Source of the DNA: Nitrososphaerales archaeon TH5895
GTDB taxonomy: Archaea > Thermoproteota > Nitrososphaeria > Nitrososphaerales > Nitrososphaeraceae
Length of the DNA stretch: 5,917 nucleotides
Direction of reading: 5' to 3'
Assembly: GCA_014523695.1 (NCBI GenBank)
Contig: JAATVS010000191.1
Coordinates: 1-5,917 of the forward strand
The position numbers were made by a program, and so were the translations under genes. How positions within the stretch are numbered: the first letter of the stretch is position 1; every line of letters begins with the position of its first letter. Of the stretch, positions 5,316 to 5,917 are shown piece by piece. The notes beneath the pieces are model-generated. The model saw only the letters and a list, made by a program, of their open reading frames with translations, was not told where the DNA came from and ran no database searches.

Positions 5316-5324
5316 GGATTTAAG
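5316..5324 (-). promoter_or_regulatory. TATA-like box of the CxxC microORF
   Basis: CTTAAATCC on the minus strand is centred 25 bases before the ATG at 5295. The score is modest; its value is the exact spacing. Confidence 0.3.
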
Positions 5325-5403
5325 CGGTTCAAAAGATGGAATGGATAAATGTAGATATATTATTTTTATATAGTAGTCTAAAAATAGATAAGATTCTTTC
5401 TTG

Positions 5404-5660
5404 TTACGGATTGAATACAACTTTGGTAACATCTTCTTTCTTATCAAACATCTCATATGCCTTAGGTGCTTCATCAAGCCGAATGATCTGCCTCAAATTT
5501 TAGTTGCATCTATACCCTGTTTCTATGAGATGAACAATTGTTCGTTGTATCTTTTGACTGGGCACTGACCCAATTTGATTTGAAGTCCACGGTTAATTAA
5601 TTGCCGAAGTGGGAATTGATCGTAAGTGGCGCCATAAACTCCGGGAATTGATATAATTGA
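5404..5660 (-). pseudogene. Zinc-dependent alcohol/formaldehyde dehydrogenase remnant
   Basis: Minus-strand pieces of the C-terminal quarter of a zinc-dependent medium-chain dehydrogenase (class III / formaldehyde-dehydrogenase type) lie in order but in alternating frames. From the top: ISIPGVYGATYDQFPL and then NRGLQIKLGQCPVKRYNE (5654 down to about 5540). Next comes VHLIETG (about 5535-5515), then IDATKI (about 5513-5496). Last is RLDEAPKAYEMFDKKEDV...FNP, ending in TAA at 5404-5406. At least three frame changes are needed, so no functional product is possible. Intact relatives are about 380-400 residues; only about the last 110 are represented. The zinc-binding N-terminal domain and the nucleotide-binding glycine motif are not found in the 257 bases remaining to the window edge. 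A phrase resembling PPGCNIV at about 5662-5685 may be a little more of it. This is a truncated, decayed gene, or a fragment brought in and left to erode. Confidence 0.85.
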
Positions 5661-5902
5661 ATACTATGTTGCAGCCTGGGGGCATCCAATTAATCATCTG
5701 CATAATATAAAGGACTCACAAGTATATGAAAAATACTACAGCCATAGGTGTCTATAAATTAACCCTTTTAGGACATGCGAGCCATCAAGTTAGAACTGTG
5801 AATGGGCTTTCGCAATATGCCGAATTTTATAGTGGTTGACAGACATCAGACGTTTCGATAAACCGTTAAATACTATTATAATTAACCGGTTTTGTGAGCC
5901 GG
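5661..5902. other. Eroded right-hand spacer
   Basis: No supported gene. A 37-codon ATG frame on the plus strand (5726-5839) is the longest item; it has no recognisable motif and no promoter at a sensible distance. AACCGGTT (5884-5891) is an 8-base palindrome between a TATA-like box and the edge ATG. No recognisable dehydrogenase N-terminus remains here. Confidence 0.4.
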
Positions 5903-5917
5903 ATGGGACAGAATAAG
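5903..5917 (+). CDS. Possible start of a gene running off the right edge
   Basis: ATG at 5903 opens five codons (MGQNK) before the window ends; an in-frame GTG at 5894 is an alternative. CTATTATAA (5873-5881) lies 22-30 bases ahead, the leaderless TATA position. Too little sequence is present to judge the product. Confidence 0.25.

Noticed and set aside
5340..5400. AT-rich stretch with TATATA on both sides of a T run, considered as an origin or insertion-site scar
   Set aside because: No target duplication, terminal repeats or iterated motifs; more simply a terminator remnant past the pseudogene.
5336..5503. 55-codon plus-strand frame
   Set aside because: Mostly antisense to the dehydrogenase remnant, whose recognisable sequence explains it.
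5726..5839. 37-codon plus-strand ATG frame with ordinary-looking composition
   Set aside because: No motif and no box at the right distance; the length is easily reached by chance in the eroded spacer.

Overview
The window looks archaeal, most likely from a soil ammonia-oxidising thaumarchaeon (Nitrososphaerales, Nitrosocosmicus-like). This is inferred from several features: AT-rich DNA, no convincing Shine-Dalgarno sites, TATA-like boxes about 25-30 bases ahead of start codons (short-leader or leaderless transcripts), a stand-alone NH3-dependent NAD synthase, a manganese catalase, and a secreted Asn-Gln-Thr-rich protein full of N-glycosylation sequons. No rRNA, tRNA, CRISPR array, transposase or integrase was seen.

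Layout. Bases 1-300 hold no convincing gene. A doubtful small charged ORF (301-528, +) runs tail-to-tail into a ferritin-like gene (518-1021, -). A 306-base divergent spacer separates that gene from a manganese catalase (1328-2227, +). Two orphan genes follow on the plus strand: a 123-residue soluble protein (2352-2723) and a 130-residue protein with two membrane helices (2822-3214). The NAD synthase nadE (3315-4136, -) converges on them. Upstream of nadE a TATA box readable on both strands also points at a small membrane-hairpin gene (4196-4392, +), whose reading frame is broken by one missing base near its start. Next comes the exported sequon-repeat protein (4498-4980, -), with a strong TATA box and a T-rich terminator. 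The right part (about 5065-5917) is mostly eroded DNA. It holds a possible 43-residue CxxC/CxxC microprotein (5164-5295, -), the frameshifted C-terminal remnant of a zinc-dependent alcohol/formaldehyde dehydrogenase (5404-5660, -), and perhaps the first codons of a plus-strand gene at the edge.

Functional themes. The ferritin-like gene and the Mn catalase form a head-to-head pair that makes sense together: one would handle iron or peroxide through a di-iron site, the other removes H2O2. It recalls the bacterial yciGFE-katN operon. NadE is housekeeping. The remaining genes are lineage-specific membrane, surface or unknown proteins. No complete new multi-gene system can be shown. The most informative unreported items are the frameshifted membrane hairpin gene, the zinc-ribbon-like microORF, the dehydrogenase pseudogene and the exact 7-residue sequon periodicity.
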